A stretch of 64,000 nt of DNA from Paenibacillus paeoniae (GTDB lineage Bacteria > Bacillota > Bacilli > Paenibacillales > Paenibacillaceae): positions 124,001 to 188,000 of the forward strand of contig NZ_QUBQ01000004.1 in the NCBI RefSeq assembly GCF_003388735.1, read 5' to 3'. A program made the position numbers and the translations under genes. Of this stretch, positions 63,478 to 64,000 are shown piece by piece. The first letter of the stretch is position 1, and every line of letters begins with the position of its first letter. The notes beneath the pieces were generated by a model. That model did not search any database and was not told the origin of the DNA. It was given only the letters and a program-made list of their open reading frames with translations.

Positions 63478-63538
63478 TATAGTTATCATTTGATAACTAT
63501 ATCGTACATTTTCTTATTTTAGTTGTCAAATGATAATT
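63478..63538. promoter_or_regulatory. Divergent promoter with two MarR-type operators
   Basis: Operator 1 at 63478-63501 has 11-bp arms, TATAGTTATCA and its complement, around a TT centre. Operator 2, AGTTGTCA-AA-TGATAATT, at 63521-63538, is a slightly degenerate copy 40 bases away. For the oxidoreductase, -35 TTGACA (63524-63529), 17-bp spacer and -10 TACGAT (63501-63506) lie within and between them, so binding would block the promoter. Confidence 0.87.
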
Positions 63539-63599
63539 ATATATGTTTCATTGTAATATGATAACGAGTTTGATATCGTGAACTAAAGAGGTGATTGCC

Positions 63600-64000
63600 G
63601 TGAACCATCCGCGCTCCATGTTTCAAAACTTTGTCGCTTTTTTGAGCGAATTTCACCAAGCGACCCATCAGTTCACCAAAGATGTGCGGCCTGAGGGCAC
63701 TACGGCTGCTCAATACGATATATTGGAGTATCTAATGGTCAGCCAACCGGCGACCTTAAGCGAGGTCAGCGAGTGTGTGCATATGTCCATGCCGAATACG
63801 AGCCGCGAAATTCGCAAGCTCGAGGAGAAGGGACTATGTGAGAAAACAAGCGACCCCCTCGATAAGAGAAAGCAGCTCATCCAGCTTACGACTTCTGGAC
63901 AGGCTATAATGGGTCAGGCATTCAATGAGATTGAAGCACGCTTCATGGCGCGTATCCAAGACGCTTCACCTGAAGATATACGGGAGCTGGAACATGCTTT
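63600..64000 (+). CDS. MarR-family regulator, partial at window end
   Basis: GTG start at 63600, 6 bases after AGAGGTG; 133 codons are in the window and the gene runs off its end. Winged helix seen: YDILEYLMVSQPATLSEVSEC, HMSMPNTSREIRKLEEKGLCEK, and the wing DPLDKRKQLIQLT. Divergent from the oxidoreductase gene, and the twin palindromes between them are the expected binding sites. Confidence 0.93.
   Translation, partial: MNHPRSMFQNFVAFLSEFHQATHQFTKDVRPEGTTAAQYDILEYLMVSQPATLSEVSECVHMSMPNTSREIRKLEEKGLCEKTSDPLDKRKQLIQLTTSGQAIMGQAFNEIEARFMARIQDASPEDIRELEHA

Overview
The window looks like a chromosomal segment of a spore-forming, S-layer-bearing Firmicute of the Paenibacillus type. Evidence: strong GGAGG ribosome sites, rho-independent terminators after most operons, a cotS/cotSA spore-coat pair, two secreted proteins with SLH domains, a YesM/YesN-type two-component system next to a sugar ABC importer, a CcpA cre box and a purine riboswitch. 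The genus is an inference from style; no rRNA or tRNA gene is present. Most genes lie on the minus strand. No insertion sequence, integrase, prophage or CRISPR array was seen.

Layout. 1-3.7 kb: sugar-acid operon (gluconate-type permease cut by the window edge, glycerate kinase) behind a CdaR-type activator, with a 34-bp perfect palindrome just upstream of the glycerate kinase promoter. 3.9-5.3 kb: TipA-like MerR regulator with a 19-bp-spacer promoter, and a small protein ending in 74 consecutive aspartates. 5.5-8.7 kb: cotS-cotSA with a Lys/Ala/Pro repeat tail on CotS. 8.9-10.8 kb: GH20 hexosaminidase. 10.9-12.6 kb: Lrp regulator plus split chromate transporter. 12.9-14.8 kb: ECF sigma factor and membrane partner. 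14.9-18.1 kb: TetR plus three-gene ABC exporter behind a promoter bracketed by two operators. 18.4-20.5 kb: MacB/FtsX-type ABC pair. 20.7-22.9 kb: two paralogous GT2 glycosyltransferases. 23-24.8 kb: WYL regulator and a zinc-ribbon/GyrI-like protein. 24.9-30.7 kb: rlmN, membrane thioredoxin, a second ABC exporter, and a LytTR/DUF3021 pair whose LytTR gene seems to start with ATA.

30.9-32.6 kb: SLH-collagen-BclA-type surface fusion. 32.8-36.3 kb: MmcQ-like protein, lipoprotein, BI-1 family protein, MFS exporter. 36.5-38.7 kb: guanine-class riboswitch, xpt-pbuX. 38.9-40.1 kb: a second split chromate transporter, sharing a 13-bp upstream word with the first. 40.3-47 kb: sugar ABC importer with its sensor kinase and AraC-type response regulator. 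47.3-51.2 kb: HNH protein, agmatine-to-putrescine genes aguA-aguB and a LysR regulator. 51.3-53.9 kb: two-permease ABC exporter. 54-56.3 kb: APH-fold kinase and peptidase T. 56.7-60.8 kb: giant SLH-anchored metallophosphoesterase with three repeated N-terminal modules. 61-64 kb: YhhN protein, an unknown membrane protein, and a divergent oxidoreductase/MarR pair with two operators (MarR cut by the window end).

The strongest themes are regulatory: several operons carry readable promoter-operator architectures (CdaR palindrome, MerR dyad, TetR double operator, MarR double operator, shared CHR motif, direct repeats before the solute-binding protein gene). No wholly new multi-gene system was identified; the most unusual items are the poly-aspartate protein, the SLH-collagen fusion, the ATA-start LytTR gene and the candidate two-operon CHR regulon.
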